In this document: positions 50,823-61,851 of the stretch, in pieces
Position numbering within the stretch: the stretch's first letter is position 1
Layout: each line of letters starts with the position of its first letter
NCBI GenBank assembly: GCA_963741615.1
Contig: CAVUIU010000012.1
Span: forward strand, 57,540-121,539
Length of the DNA stretch: 64,000 nucleotides
Source of the DNA: UBA9676 sp963741615
GTDB taxonomy: Bacteria > Actinomycetota > Actinomycetes > Streptosporangiales > Streptosporangiaceae
Reading direction: 5' to 3'
The notes under the pieces: model-generated
Database searches by the model: none
What the model saw: the letters and a program-made list of their open reading frames with translations, nothing else
What the model was told of the DNA's origin: nothing
Position numbers and translations under genes: made by a program

Positions 50823-51410
50823 CTATCCCGTAGCGATCTCAATCAGCCTCATCAGGCTCCGTGCGGATACCGCGCCGATTATCCGCCCGGTAACACGCCC
50901 GCCAGATGAAACAACTAGCGTGCTGGGGAAGGCTGCAATAGGAATGATCTTGTTGAAGCGAAGCGCTATGGTGTCACCTGGGTCGGACAGGCTGGGATAC
51001 TCTACCCGGAAATTCTTCGTGAATGCTTCAGCGGAAGCGGTATTATCCCCGACGTCCACGCCGACGAACCGGACACCTGAGCCCTGAAGGTGCCGGGCGA
51101 CCGCCGAAAGGGCCGGGGCTTCCTGCCGGCATACCGTGCACCAGGATCCCCAGAAATTCATGACCATCACGTGACCGCGATAGGCCGCCAGGCTCAGCTT
51201 CCCCCCGCCCACCAGGTTGCCCGCCACCGGCGGGACTCGCGGCGCGCTCGCCGGCGTGAACACGGTCATGCCCACGTTCAGCGCGGAAGACCCAGCAGAC
51301 GCCGGCGCCGACGAACAGGCCGTCAGCAGGAGCGCTCCCAGCCCCATCGCCGCCACCGTAGACGCCACACGGACCCGCCCGCGCGCTGGGACGATAGACG
51401 CCAAGGCCAT
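50823..51410 (-). CDS. TlpA-like thioredoxin-fold lipoprotein
   Basis: A 195-residue membrane-anchored disulfide reductase. The lipobox is GALLLTAC, then a Ser/Ala linker. The thioredoxin domain has NFWGSWCTVCRQEAPALSAVA (CxxC) and the cis-Pro region IIPIAAFPSTLVVSSGGRVTGRIIG. Works outside the membrane in cytochrome c maturation or envelope thiol repair. The ATG at 51410 follows GAAGGTGGCCAG. Codon use is noticeably less GC-rich than in flanking genes, and no cytochrome genes adjoin it. Confidence 0.9.
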   Translation of the reverse strand: MALASIVPARGRVRVASTVAAMGLGALLLTACSSAPASAGSSALNVGMTVFTPASAPRVPPVAGNLVGGGKLSLAAYRGHVMVMNFWGSWCTVCRQEAPALSAVARHLQGSGVRFVGVDVGDNTASAEAFTKNFRVEYPSLSDPGDTIALRFNKIIPIAAFPSTLVVSSGGRVTGRIIGAVSARSLMRLIEIATG

Positions 51411-51683
51411 CTGGCCACCTTCGATCAAGCCGATGAATACCTGTCTACGCTACAGGGATCAACGCACACTTTAGGTGGCTATGGTAATCATCCAAGGGGC
51501 ATCGTGCAGCAGCGAACGGCAACCAGGCCCTTCGCCAGCACCCAATAGCTCTCCCCATTGACGATTGACCGGCGTCAGCGCCTAGCGAGCATTGTCAGAC
51601 GAATTCAGCCCACGAGGCGACAGCCCACTTCAAGGATCGCCCTACAAAACAAAGCAGCACGGCCGACCTACGTTCACCACGCT
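51411..51683. other. AT-richer spacer without a gene
   Basis: This 273-base gap between the TlpA-like gene and the end of the phosphosugar mutase gene is visibly poorer in GC than the rest of the window. No coding sequence with actinomycete codon use, no tRNA and no clear repeat were found. It should hold the promoter of the TlpA-like gene. Confidence 0.5.
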
Positions 51684-53456
51684 CTAACATCCGCCACTGT
51701 TCCGTTCCCGATGGATGAGGCGCCGCCTGGCCCGGCCCGCTGCGACCAGGTCCGCCACAGCCGCGCGCAGTGGCCCGAGGCGCGTGGCCGCTGCCGCGCG
51801 GGCGGGCGCCAGCGTGCGCGGTGTGGCCGGCTCGACGACCTCCAGGTAGGCCTTGAGCTTGGGCTCGGTGCCGCTCGGCCGGATCACTACCCGGGCGCCG
51901 GGCAGCCGGTAGATCAGCACGTCGGCAGGCGGCAGGCCGGTCTCTCCCGGGCCGCCGGCGGACAGATCGTCGGCGCTGGTCACCGGCTGGCCGGCCAGCG
52001 TGGCCGGGGGAGCGGCCCGCAGGCGGCTCATGATGCCCGCCGGGGACGCGGCGAGGAGGGAGAGCTGCGCGGTCAGGTGGACGCCGTGCTCGGCTTCCAG
52101 CGCGTCCCAGCGGTCGAGTAGGGACTGGCCGGCCGCCCGGGCGGTTGCGGCCAGCGACAGGATGGCCAGCAACGCGCTGATCCCGTCCTTGTCCCGCACC
52201 ACGTCGCCGACCGCGTACCCGAGCGCCTCCTCATACCCGAACAGGAAACGGCTGCCGGGTACGCCCTGCCCGGCCCGGACGATCCACTTGAACCCGGTCA
52301 GCGTCTGCGCGCAGCGGGCCCCGGCGGCTGCGGCGATCTTCGCGAGGAGCGTGGAGGAGACCACGGTGGTGACGACCAGCCGCTGCCCTGGCCGGGGCTG
52401 CCCGGCCGTCCTTTCCAGCAGGTAGGAGCCGATGAGCGCGCCGACCTGGTCCCCCGAGAGCACTTGCCAGGTACCGGGCGTGGCGGGATCGGGCACCGCT
52501 ACGGCGAGCCGGTCGCCGTCGGGGTCGTTCGCGAGCACGAGATCAGCGCCGTCATGACGGGCTTTCGCCAGCGCGAGGTCGAGTGTGCCCGGCTCCTCGG
52601 GGTTGGGGAACGCGACGGTCGGGAACTCGGGGTCGGGCTCTGCCTGGGCGCCGACCACGGCAGGAGGCGGGAAGCCAGCCCGCTCGATGGCCCGCAGCGC
52701 CAGGCGGCAGGCCACCCCGTGCAGGGGGGTGTAGACGGCGCGCAGCGGCGGGCTGGGGGGAGGCGCTGGCGGGCGGGGGGCCGCCGCGATGATGGCGTCG
52801 AGGTAGGCCTGCGCCACCTCGTCGCCGTGCCGGGTGATCAGCGGGCTGCCCGCGGGCCCGACCGGGATCTCGGACAGCGGCCCCAGGCTGGCGATCGCCG
52901 CCTCGATCTGCGCGTCGACCGGTGGCACGATCTGCGCGCCATCGGAAAGGTAGAGCTTGTAGCCGTTGTCGGCGGCAGGGTTATGGCTCGCCGTGATCAT
53001 GATGCCCGCGGCGGCGGACAGATGCCGGACAGCGAAGGCCAGCAGCGGCGTCGGGCCCGGGCGCGGCAGCAGGTGGACGGCGATTCCCGCCCCGGTGAGC
53101 ACGGCCGCTGCCTCGTCCGTGAAGGCCCCGGAGCGGTGCCGCGCGTCGCAGCCGATGACCACGCTCAGCCGGGCAGCGTCTGCCCTCCTGGCGGGACTGT
53201 GCTCGCCCAGCCAGCCGGCGAGTGCAGCGGTCGCCGCCCTGACCACGGCCCGGTTCATCCGGTTCGGCCCGGCCCCGACCGCGCCGCGCAGACCGGCTGT
53301 GCCGAACTCCAGCCGGCCGCGGAACCTGTCGGCGAGCTCGGCCCCGGCCGCCTCACCGCCGTCGTCCAGCAGCGCCCGCAGCTCCGCACGGTCCCGCTCG
53401 TCGGGGTCGTCGCTGATCCAGCGCTCGGCCCGGGCGCGGACGTCGCCGCCGATCAC
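51684..53456 (-). CDS. Phosphosugar mutase, probably phosphopentomutase (PGM2-like)
   Basis: A 590-residue alpha-D-phosphohexomutase. FGTAGLRGAVGAGPNRMN is the family opening; the phosphoserine loop is IMITASHNPAADNGYKLY; the Mg2+ loop is DPDGDRLAV; the sugar loop reads GYEEALGYAVGD; and the phosphate site VIRPSGTEPKLKAYLE. Length and motifs match the PGM2/PMM2 branch that interconverts ribose-1-P/deoxyribose-1-P and 5-phosphates. Being last in a nucleoside phosphorylase operon supports phosphopentomutase over phosphomannomutase. GTG start, overlapping the PNP stop by 4 bases. Confidence 0.88.
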   Translation of the reverse strand: MIGGDVRARAERWISDDPDERDRAELRALLDDGGEAAGAELADRFRGRLEFGTAGLRGAVGAGPNRMNRAVVRAATAALAGWLGEHSPARRADAARLSVVIGCDARHRSGAFTDEAAAVLTGAGIAVHLLPRPGPTPLLAFAVRHLSAAAGIMITASHNPAADNGYKLYLSDGAQIVPPVDAQIEAAIASLGPLSEIPVGPAGSPLITRHGDEVAQAYLDAIIAAAPRPPAPPPSPPLRAVYTPLHGVACRLALRAIERAGFPPPAVVGAQAEPDPEFPTVAFPNPEEPGTLDLALAKARHDGADLVLANDPDGDRLAVAVPDPATPGTWQVLSGDQVGALIGSYLLERTAGQPRPGQRLVVTTVVSSTLLAKIAAAAGARCAQTLTGFKWIVRAGQGVPGSRFLFGYEEALGYAVGDVVRDKDGISALLAILSLAATARAAGQSLLDRWDALEAEHGVHLTAQLSLLAASPAGIMSRLRAAPPATLAGQPVTSADDLSAGGPGETGLPPADVLIYRLPGARVVIRPSGTEPKLKAYLEVVEPATPRTLAPARAAAATRLGPLRAAVADLVAAGRARRRLIHRERNSGGC

Positions 53457-54328
53457 GCGGGTCTGTCCCGCGGCCCGGCGGGTTGCGCGGGCCCGGCGGG
53501 GAGGATGCCGGGCAGGAGCCCCGCCAGCAGCCCGCCTATCCGGCCGGCCGCCGCGTGCCCGGCGGCCACCACCTCGCCATGGTCGAGACCCTGCGGCGCC
53601 AGCCCGGCCGCCATGTTGCTGACCAGCGAGATCGCCAGCACCTCGGCGCCGAGGTGGCGGGCGGCGATGGCTTCGAGGGCCGTGGACATCCCCACCAGGT
53701 CGGCGCCGAGCGTGCGGAGCATCCTGATCTCGGCCGGCGTCTCGTAGTGGGGGCCGGGCAGCGCGGCGTAGACGCCCTCGGCCAGGCCAGGGTCGCTCTC
53801 GCGGGCCAGCGCCCGCAGCCGGGCCGAATACAGCTCCGACAGGTCGGCGAACCGCGGCGGGTACCCGGCCGGCGGGGACGGGCCGGACAGCGGGGACCTG
53901 CCGGTCATGTTCAGGTGATCGCTGATCAGCACCGGCTGGCCGACCTGGTAGCTCGCGTTGATCCCGCCGGCCGCGTTGGTGAGCACGACCACCCTGGCCC
54001 CGGCCGCGGCCGCGGTCCGGACCCCGTGCGCCACGACCGCCTCCGGGTGGCCCTCGTACAGGTGCACCCGGCCGAGATAGACCAGCACCCGCACCTGGCC
54101 GACCGTCAGCGAGCGGGCGGTGGCGACGTGGCCGGCCACCGTTGGCGCCGGGAAGCCGCCGAGGTCAGCGAGCGGAATCTCGGCGTCCACGGGGCCGAGC
54201 GCACCGGCGGCTGGCGCGAAGCCGGAGCCGAGCACGACGGCCACGTCATGGCGGTCCTTGCCGGACAGCTCCGCGAGGCGGGCGGCGCTGGCCTGCGCCG
54301 CCTGGTACGGATCGGCCGGGGCTGTCAT
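53453..54328 (-). CDS. Purine nucleoside phosphorylase
   Basis: A 291-residue trimeric-type purine nucleoside phosphorylase that converts (deoxy)inosine and guanosine with phosphate to base and pentose-1-phosphate. Motifs: VAVVLGSGFAPAAGAL (phosphate), GRVHLYEGH, VVVLTNAAGGINASYQVGQPVLISDHLNMTGRSPL, and YAALPGPHYETPAEIRMLRTLGADLVGMSTALEAIAARHLGAEVLAISLVSNMAAGL. The ATG at 54328 overlaps the permease stop (ATGA). Feeds pentose-1-P to the following mutase. MTAP is less likely. Confidence 0.93.
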   Translation of the reverse strand: MTAPADPYQAAQASAARLAELSGKDRHDVAVVLGSGFAPAAGALGPVDAEIPLADLGGFPAPTVAGHVATARSLTVGQVRVLVYLGRVHLYEGHPEAVVAHGVRTAAAAGARVVVLTNAAGGINASYQVGQPVLISDHLNMTGRSPLSGPSPPAGYPPRFADLSELYSARLRALARESDPGLAEGVYAALPGPHYETPAEIRMLRTLGADLVGMSTALEAIAARHLGAEVLAISLVSNMAAGLAPQGLDHGEVVAAGHAAAGRIGGLLAGLLPGILPAGPAQPAGPRDRPA

Positions 54329-55608
54329 GCCTTGACGTACGGCTGGCCGTCGGCGGCCGGCGGCCGCACCCGTCCCACCAGCCCGGCCACGGCGATGATC
54401 GTCGCCACGTACGGCGCCATCAGCAAGATGAACGAGGACACCGGCACCCGCAGGACGGACAGCTCGGTCTGCAGCTGGAAGCTGAACCCGAACAGCAGCG
54501 CCGCCGCCACCGAGCCGAGTGGCGTCCAGCGCCCGAAAATCATGGCCGCGAGCGCGATGTAACCGAAACCCGAGCTGATGTCCGAGGTGAAGAAGCCGAC
54601 CGAGCCGACCGTCAGGTAGGCGCCGCCGATCCCGGCGACCATGCCGCCGATGATGACGTTGCGGTACCTCGTCCACAGCACCCGGATGCCGACCGTGTCG
54701 GCCGCGACCGGGTGCTCGCCGACCGCCCGCACCCGCAGCCCCCACCGGGTCCGGAACAAGCCGATCTGGATCACCAGGATCAGCGCGTACGTGATGTACA
54801 GGAAGACGTTCGCGTCGAAGAAGACCGGGCCGATGATCGGGATGTTGCCGAGCACCGGGATCTTGACCGTGCTGAACGTGTTGCCGGCGTTGAAGGTGTT
54901 GGCGTAGGGGACCATGACCCGGTCGTACAGGTAGTTGGTCAGCCCGAGCGCGATCACGTTGAGCACCACGCCGACGATGATCTGATCCACCAGGAACATG
55001 ATCGCGAATATCGCGAGTATCGCCCCGACCAGGCCGCCCGCGAGCGAACCGCCGATCAGCCCGAGCCAGACCCCGCCCGTGACGCTGGCCACGGCCGCCG
55101 CGGTGAACGCGCCGAAGAGCAGCTGGCCCTCGATCGCGATGTTGATGACGCCGGACCGTTCGCCGAGCAGGCCTGCCAGGGCGCCGAGCACCAGCGGGAT
55201 GGACGCGGTCAAGGTCCCCTGCAGCAGGTTGACGAGCTGGAACGGGCCGACGGAGTTGCCGGCGTCGGCCCAGGCCATCATCGACAGCAGGAAACACAGC
55301 AGCACGGCCGCGATGGACAGCCGCTTGGCCCAGCGGGGGACGTCGGCAACGGCGCGCATGATGCCCAGGCCGATCGAGATCACCCCGAGCACGTAGGCCA
55401 TCGGCGCCCCGGGCACGTGGATCGTCGGCAGGTGCTGCGAGGCGCCGGGCAGCGACAACGCAAGGCGGGCGTCGCCATGGTTGGCGAACAAGCCGAACAC
55501 GAAGATGTCGATCAGGCCGAGCGCGATGAACGTGCCCGCGGCGAGGTACCTGCGGCTGATCGAGACCGGCGCGCGTACCGGGGTAACCAGTGCCGTCATC
55601 CCGACCAT
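54325..55608 (-). CDS. Nucleoside ABC transporter permease (second)
   Basis: A 427-residue permease of the branched-chain amino acid/BMP-type ABC family, with about ten transmembrane helices; GALAGLLGERSGVINIAIEGQLLFGAF is the diagnostic motif and RGVGE-like ALWTRYRNVIIGGMVAGIGGAYLT the coupling region (VRVLWTRYRN). Pairs with the upstream permease to form a heterodimeric pore. Overlaps it by 13 bases. Confidence 0.9.
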   Translation of the reverse strand: MVGMTALVTPVRAPVSISRRYLAAGTFIALGLIDIFVFGLFANHGDARLALSLPGASQHLPTIHVPGAPMAYVLGVISIGLGIMRAVADVPRWAKRLSIAAVLLCFLLSMMAWADAGNSVGPFQLVNLLQGTLTASIPLVLGALAGLLGERSGVINIAIEGQLLFGAFTAAAVASVTGGVWLGLIGGSLAGGLVGAILAIFAIMFLVDQIIVGVVLNVIALGLTNYLYDRVMVPYANTFNAGNTFSTVKIPVLGNIPIIGPVFFDANVFLYITYALILVIQIGLFRTRWGLRVRAVGEHPVAADTVGIRVLWTRYRNVIIGGMVAGIGGAYLTVGSVGFFTSDISSGFGYIALAAMIFGRWTPLGSVAAALLFGFSFQLQTELSVLRVPVSSFILLMAPYVATIIAVAGLVGRVRPPAADGQPYVKA

Positions 55609-56914
55609 CCCTTCGACGCAACGGCCTGCGGGCTGGTGCCGCCGCCCCGCCGCAGCCGGAACAGCAGCCGGATCAGCGGTGGCGCGGCGACGAAGAGCAC
55701 GATCAGGGCCTCGATGACGTTCGTGACATCGGACGGGACGCCGGTGGCGGCTTCCATGACCGTGCCGCCGGCGTTCAGCGCGCCGAACAGCAGCCCGGCC
55801 AGCACCACGCCGAACGGCCTGGACCGGCCGAGCAGCGCGACCGTGATGCCGTCGAAGCCGTACGTGCCGTAGCTGTTGGTGGTCAGCGGCGCCGTCTGGC
55901 CCTGCACGATCGTCGCCGCCGACAGCCCGGCGAGCCCGCCGGCGAGCAGGAACACGAGCACCCAGACCCGCTCCACCCTGATGCCGGCGCTGCGCGCCGC
56001 GCTCGGGCTCGCGCCGACGGCCCGGAACTCAAAGCCCAGCGTGCTGCGCGAGAGCAGCCAGGAAGTCACGGCCGCCGCGGCCAGCGCGACCAGGAATCCG
56101 ACACCGACCTGCGGTGGCGGCCCGCCGACATGCGGCAGCGTCGCGCTGCCCGCGATGTTCGGCGCGACCGCGTTGGTCTGGCCCGGTGCCTGCATCAGCT
56201 TGTGGCTGGTCAGCACGAAGGCCAGCAGGTTGTACATGACGTAGTTCATCATGATCGTGAGGATGACCTCGTGCGCGCCAGTCCGCGCCTTGATCTCGCC
56301 GACGATCCAGCCGATCGCCGCACCGCCGACGAAGGCGCCGATGATGCAGACCACCGCGTGCAGCACGATCGGCAGGTTTACCGCGTAGCCGAGCCAGGTC
56401 GCGACCAGCGCACCGCCGATCCACTGGCCCGCCGCGCCGATGTTGAACATGCCGGCCCGGAACGCCACCGCCACCGACAGGCCGGTGAGGATGAGCGGGG
56501 TCGCCTCGAACGCGGTGAGCGACAGCGGGTAGAAGATCGCCGCGATCGAGCCGCCGTGGAAGGCCGCCGCGATCGTCCCCGGGCTGAAGATCGAGCCCTC
56601 GAACAGCGCCGAGTAGGCCGCGGACACCGATGTCCAGGTCGCCGAGAACGCGGCGCCTGGTGCGTACCCGACGGAATCCCATGCGCGCAGCACCACCGGG
56701 TCGCTCGCCACGATCAGCACCGCGCCGATCACCAGGGCGACGAACATGGCCAGAATCGTGATGACGACCGAGTGTCCCTCGGTCACCGCCTGGATGATCA
56801 TGTTGCCGGTCAGCGGCCGCCGGCCACCCGGCTGGCCCGGCGCGGCTGCGCCCGTGTCCTGTGCGGTGGCGGTCGCCGCGGGTGCTGTGGCGGCCTCTGC
56901 CTCGCGTTCGTCGC

Positions 56915-56918
<4 letters not shown>
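55596..56918 (-). CDS. Nucleoside ABC transporter permease (first)
   Basis: A 440-residue permease with a ~40-residue Ala-rich cytoplasmic N-terminus, then a hydrophobic region of about nine helices. GLSVAVAFRAGMFNIGAAGQWIGGALVATWLG matches the BMP-family permease motif, and FRAVGASPSAARSAGIRVERVWVLVFLLAGGLAGLSAATIVQG the coupling segment. Starts ATG, overlapping the ATPase stop (ATGA). Confidence 0.9.
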
Positions 56919-58537
<1,619 letters not shown>

Positions 58538-58562
58538 TGACAGCCGCCCCTCCGCTGACTAC

Positions 58563-58600
58563 GGTCAGTGTCCCCGGCAGTGACGCCGGGGACACTGACC
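58563..58600 (-). terminator. Intra-operon hairpin between BMP receptor and ATPase genes
   Basis: A perfect 16-bp stem GGTCAGTGTCCCCGGC/GCCGGGGACACTGACC with a 6-base loop (58579-58584). There is no T-run. It lies in the 93-base gap after the receptor gene and probably either stops most transcripts or protects the receptor mRNA 3' end, giving excess receptor over transporter. Confidence 0.75.
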
Positions 58601-58630
58601 AGTGTGACCGTTTCCTGCCCGGGGCCCTGA

Positions 58631-59731
58631 CTACACCGGGCTCTTGGTGGCGGGAACGATCTTGCCGCTGATGATGGCCTGCTCCACCGTCTTGAGCTCA
58701 CTCTGGAGCGACGCGGGGACCTTCGACGCCCAGTCGTGGAACGGCGCCAGCACGGCCCCGCCGTTGGCGAGAGTGCCGACGTAGCTGCCGCCCTTGGCGC
58801 CCTTGGAGGCGAGGAGCACGGCGGCCTTCACCGAGGCGCTGATGCCCTTCTCCACGCTGGTGACGAAGTACTTGCAGTAGGTGGCGGCGCTGACGCAGCC
58901 GTCGGTGTCCACCCAGTACATGGCGATGTGCTTGCCGGAGGAGTCGGCGGTCTGGACCGCCTTCGCCGTGCCGAGCCCGACACCGCCCGCCACCGGGAAG
59001 ATGATGTCTGCGCCATCGTGGATGAACGTGTTGCCGATGGTCTGGCCCGCGGTGATGTTGGTGAAGCTGCCCGCGAAGGTGCCGTTCTGGCTCGGCTCGC
59101 TCCAGCCGAGCACCTGGACGTGGGTGTGGTGCTGCTTGTTGTAGTACTGCACCCCGTCCCAGAAGCCGTCCTCGTAGATCGTGACCGTGCCGAACTTCAT
59201 GCCGCCGTAGGTGGCCACCTTGCCGGACTTGGTCATCCCGGCCGCCAGGTAGCCGCCGAGGAAGGCGTCCTGGACGGTGTTGTACACCAGCTGGCTGATG
59301 TTGTGGGCGATCGGCGGATGGGGCTTAGTTGACAGGCAGAAGGAGGCGTACGAGCAGTCGACGATCGCGAACTTCTGCTTCGAGTTGGCCAGGGCGGCGG
59401 CCTGGGTCGCGGGGCCCATCAGGAAGCCGACGGTGACGATGATCCCGCACTTCTGGCTCTCGAACGCGCTGATGTTCTTGGCGTAGTCCGACGTGGAGGT
59501 CAACGGCAGATACTTGACCGTGATCTTGCCGCCGCTGGCGGCCGCGGCTGCCTGCATGCCCTGCCAGGAGGACTGGTTGAACGACTTGTCGTTGATGCCA
59601 CCGGTGTCGGTGACCATGCAGCCCTTGAACTTGGCCGTGCTCGTGGCCGTGCTCGGGGCCGGTTTGGCACACCCAGCGGCAAGCAGGGCCACTGCGGCCA
59701 GTGCCGCGCAGGCCTGGATAGCTCGTCTCAC
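58631..59731 (-). CDS. BMP family nucleoside-binding lipoprotein
   Basis: A 366-residue extracytoplasmic receptor. The signal ends in LAAVALLAAGC (lipobox). KGCMVTDTGGINDKSFNQSSWQGMQAAAA is the BMP/PnrA nucleoside-binding signature; YGGMKFGTVTIYEDGFWDGVQYYNK and ITAGQTIGNTFIHDGADIIFPVAGGVGLGTAKAV follow as usual. First gene of the salvage operon, starting at GTG after AGAGGAGGTAACAACAA. The context of phosphorylase, deaminase and mutase genes supports nucleosides as ligand. Confidence 0.92.
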   Translation of the reverse strand: MRRAIQACAALAAVALLAAGCAKPAPSTATSTAKFKGCMVTDTGGINDKSFNQSSWQGMQAAAAASGGKITVKYLPLTSTSDYAKNISAFESQKCGIIVTVGFLMGPATQAAALANSKQKFAIVDCSYASFCLSTKPHPPIAHNISQLVYNTVQDAFLGGYLAAGMTKSGKVATYGGMKFGTVTIYEDGFWDGVQYYNKQHHTHVQVLGWSEPSQNGTFAGSFTNITAGQTIGNTFIHDGADIIFPVAGGVGLGTAKAVQTADSSGKHIAMYWVDTDGCVSAATYCKYFVTSVEKGISASVKAAVLLASKGAKGGSYVGTLANGGAVLAPFHDWASKVPASLQSELKTVEQAIISGKIVPATKSPV

Positions 59732-60098
59732 TTGTTGTTACCTCCTCTTACGGGGCGCCTGTCACCGCTTGCCCTAGGAGCGGTTGTCAACGTTGGCATC
59801 ATCGCCCCCCATCCGCCCGGAACGGCAGGACGAAATGACCCAGACACCCTGCCCCGGGATGTTCGCAGGCTAGACCTGGCCCGACGTCCGGGGAAGGTCG
59901 CAGGCGGTGATCTTCGCCGACGTTGCGAAATCGCAACCCGGGAAGCGTGCCCCGGGCCGTCCGTCAGCGGTTCCCCGGCGTGCCTGACGTGCTCTGCGAG
60001 CGGTTCACGCGGGCGCTTCGCGGCCATCGCCCGCAGCGGCCGATGCGGGCGCCGTTCCCGTGCCCGGCGCTGTTATCGTGTGCAGCCGGAGGCTTGCG
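59732..60098. other. Divergent control region of the nucleoside locus
   Basis: The 367 bases between the BMP receptor (minus) and cdd (plus) genes hold no gene with convincing codon use. Visible elements are the strong ribosome sites at both ends (AGGAGG for BMP; GGAGG at 60088-60092 for cdd) and the perfect palindrome listed separately. Promoter boxes could not be assigned with confidence. Confidence 0.6.
59922..59937. promoter_or_regulatory. Candidate operator GTTGCGA-AA-TCGCAAC
   Basis: A perfect 7-bp dyad with a 2-base centre, AT-richer than its surroundings, within the shared divergent region. It looks like a LacI/GntR-type site and could co-regulate both salvage operons. The cognate regulator is not in the window. 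Confidence 0.6.
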
Positions 60099-60509
60099 AT
60101 GGCGATCGACTGGGCCGCGCTGCGGGCGGCCGCCACCGAAGTGGCGCAGCGTGCACACGCGCCGTATTCGCGGCTCCGGGTCGGCGCCGCGGGCGAGACC
60201 GGCGACGGCCGGGTCGTGGTGGGCTGCAACGTCGAGAACGCGTCCTACGGCCTCACACTGTGCGCCGAGTGCGGGCTTGTCTCCGCCCTGCACGCGGCCG
60301 GCGGCGGCACCACCCTGGTCGCGGTGAGCGTGGTCTCCGGGGACGGCCAGCACCTCCTGCCGTGCGGGCGCTGCCGCCAGCTGCTGCTCGAAGCGGGTGG
60401 CCCCGGCCTGCTGGTGGACACCGATGCCGGGCCGTGCGAGCTCGGGCGCCTGCTGCCGTCGCCGTTCACCGGAGCTGACCTGGCCGGCCCGGGCGATGAG
60501 CGTGGCTGA
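60099..60509 (+). CDS. cdd: Cytidine deaminase
   Basis: A 136-residue zinc enzyme that deaminates cytidine and deoxycytidine to uridine forms. APYSRLRVGAAGETGDGRVVVGCNVENASYGLTLCAECGLVSAL holds the N-terminal substrate residues (N-V-E-N) and the zinc Cys/catalytic Glu motif CAECG; the other ligands are in LPCGRCRQLLLE. Length fits the homotetrameric type. The ATG at 60099 follows GGAGG; overlaps the deoA start by 14 bases. Confidence 0.95.
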   Translation: MAIDWAALRAAATEVAQRAHAPYSRLRVGAAGETGDGRVVVGCNVENASYGLTLCAECGLVSALHAAGGGTTLVAVSVVSGDGQHLLPCGRCRQLLLEAGGPGLLVDTDAGPCELGRLLPSPFTGADLAGPGDERG

Positions 60510-61818
60510 ACCGGGGCGGCCCCCCTCCGCGGCCGCCCGCCCGGCGTACGCCGCCGTGGACCTGATCCGCGCCAAACGCGATGGCCTGGCTCTCACCGGT
60601 GACGAGATTCGCTGGCTCTTCGGCGCCTACCTGTCGGGGGAGGTCGCGGAGGAACAGATGTCCGCCCTGCTCATGGCCATCTATTTCGGTGGCCTCGACG
60701 CTGGCGAGTTGCGCGCCTGGACATCCGCGATGGTGGACTCCGGTGAGCGGCTGGACCTGGGCGGCCTGCCCACGCCGACCGCGGACAAGCATTCGACCGG
60801 GGGTGTGGGCGACAAGGTCTCGCTGGTTCTCGCCCCGCTGGTGGCGGCGTGTGGCGTGGCCGTGCCCCAGCTGTCCGGCCGCGGCCTCGGCCACACCGGC
60901 GGCACGCTGGACAAGCTGGAGTCCATCCCGGGCTGGCGGGCTGCCCTGCCGCCTGCCGAGATGCTTGCCATCTTGCGCAGCGTGGGCTGTGTGATCTGCG
61001 CGGCCGGCCCCGGCCTGGTCCCGGCTGACCGGCGCCTGTACGCCCTGCGCGACGTCACGGGGACGGTCGAGTCCATCCCGCTCATCGCGAGCTCGATCAT
61101 GTCCAAGAAGATCGCCGAGGGCACGGGGGCGCTCGTGCTCGACGTCAAGGTCGGCAGCGGCGCGTTCATGCGCGACCTTGCCGATGCCCGGCTGCTGGCG
61201 CAGACCATGGTGACCCTGGGCGATGAGCAAGGCGTGCGCACCTCGGCGCTGCTCACCCGGATGGACACGCCGCTCGGGCGTGCGGTCGGCAATGCCCTGG
61301 AGGTCGAGGAGGCGGTCGCCACCCTGGCCGGGCAGGGGCCGCCCGACCTGGCCGAGGTGGTCCTCGCCCTGGCCCGCGAGATGCTCGCCCTGACGGGGAT
61401 CGCGGCCGACCCGGCAGCGGTGCTGGCGGACGGCGGCGCGCTCACCAGGTACCGCGAAATGATCGCAGCCCAGGGCGGCGACCCGGACGCCCCGCTGCCG
61501 GTGGCCCCGCATACCAGGTCAGTCGCCGCTCCCGGCACCGGCTGGCTGGTGCGGCTGGACGCGCGGGCGGTCGGGAACGCCGCCTGGCGGCTGGGCGCCG
61601 GCCGTGCCCGCAAGGAAGACCCGGTGAGCCCGTCCGCGGGGGTGCTGTGCCTGGCGAAACCCGGGGACTGGGTGGAGGAGGAGCAGCCACTGCTGGAACT
61701 GCGCGCCGACGACGAGTCCCGGTTCGGGGCGGCGCTGGTCGCCCTGGGGGATGCCATCGCGGTCGGCCCGGAGCGGCCCGCGGTGCAGGCGCCCGTCATC
61801 GACCGTGTGGGCGGGTAA
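60496..61818 (+). CDS. deoA: Thymidine/pyrimidine-nucleoside phosphorylase
   Basis: A 440-residue phosphorylase splitting thymidine or deoxyuridine to base and deoxyribose-1-phosphate. DKHSTGGVGDKVSLVLAPLVAACGVAVPQLSGRGLGHTGGTLDKLESIPG includes the phosphate and substrate loops; LIASSIMSKKIAEGTGALVLDVKVGSGAFM is the second signature. The C-terminal domain (VRLDARAVGNAAWRLGAGRARKEDPVSPSAGV) is present. The overlap with cdd suggests coupling: Cdd makes the uridine-type substrate, DeoA cleaves it. PdP and DeoA are not distinguishable by eye. Confidence 0.95.
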   Translation: MSVAEPGRPPSAAARPAYAAVDLIRAKRDGLALTGDEIRWLFGAYLSGEVAEEQMSALLMAIYFGGLDAGELRAWTSAMVDSGERLDLGGLPTPTADKHSTGGVGDKVSLVLAPLVAACGVAVPQLSGRGLGHTGGTLDKLESIPGWRAALPPAEMLAILRSVGCVICAAGPGLVPADRRLYALRDVTGTVESIPLIASSIMSKKIAEGTGALVLDVKVGSGAFMRDLADARLLAQTMVTLGDEQGVRTSALLTRMDTPLGRAVGNALEVEEAVATLAGQGPPDLAEVVLALAREMLALTGIAADPAAVLADGGALTRYREMIAAQGGDPDAPLPVAPHTRSVAAPGTGWLVRLDARAVGNAAWRLGAGRARKEDPVSPSAGVLCLAKPGDWVEEEQPLLELRADDESRFGAALVALGDAIAVGPERPAVQAPVIDRVGG

Positions 61819-61851
61819 CAGCGGCTGCCCGGCAGGTGTGACAATGGGCGA

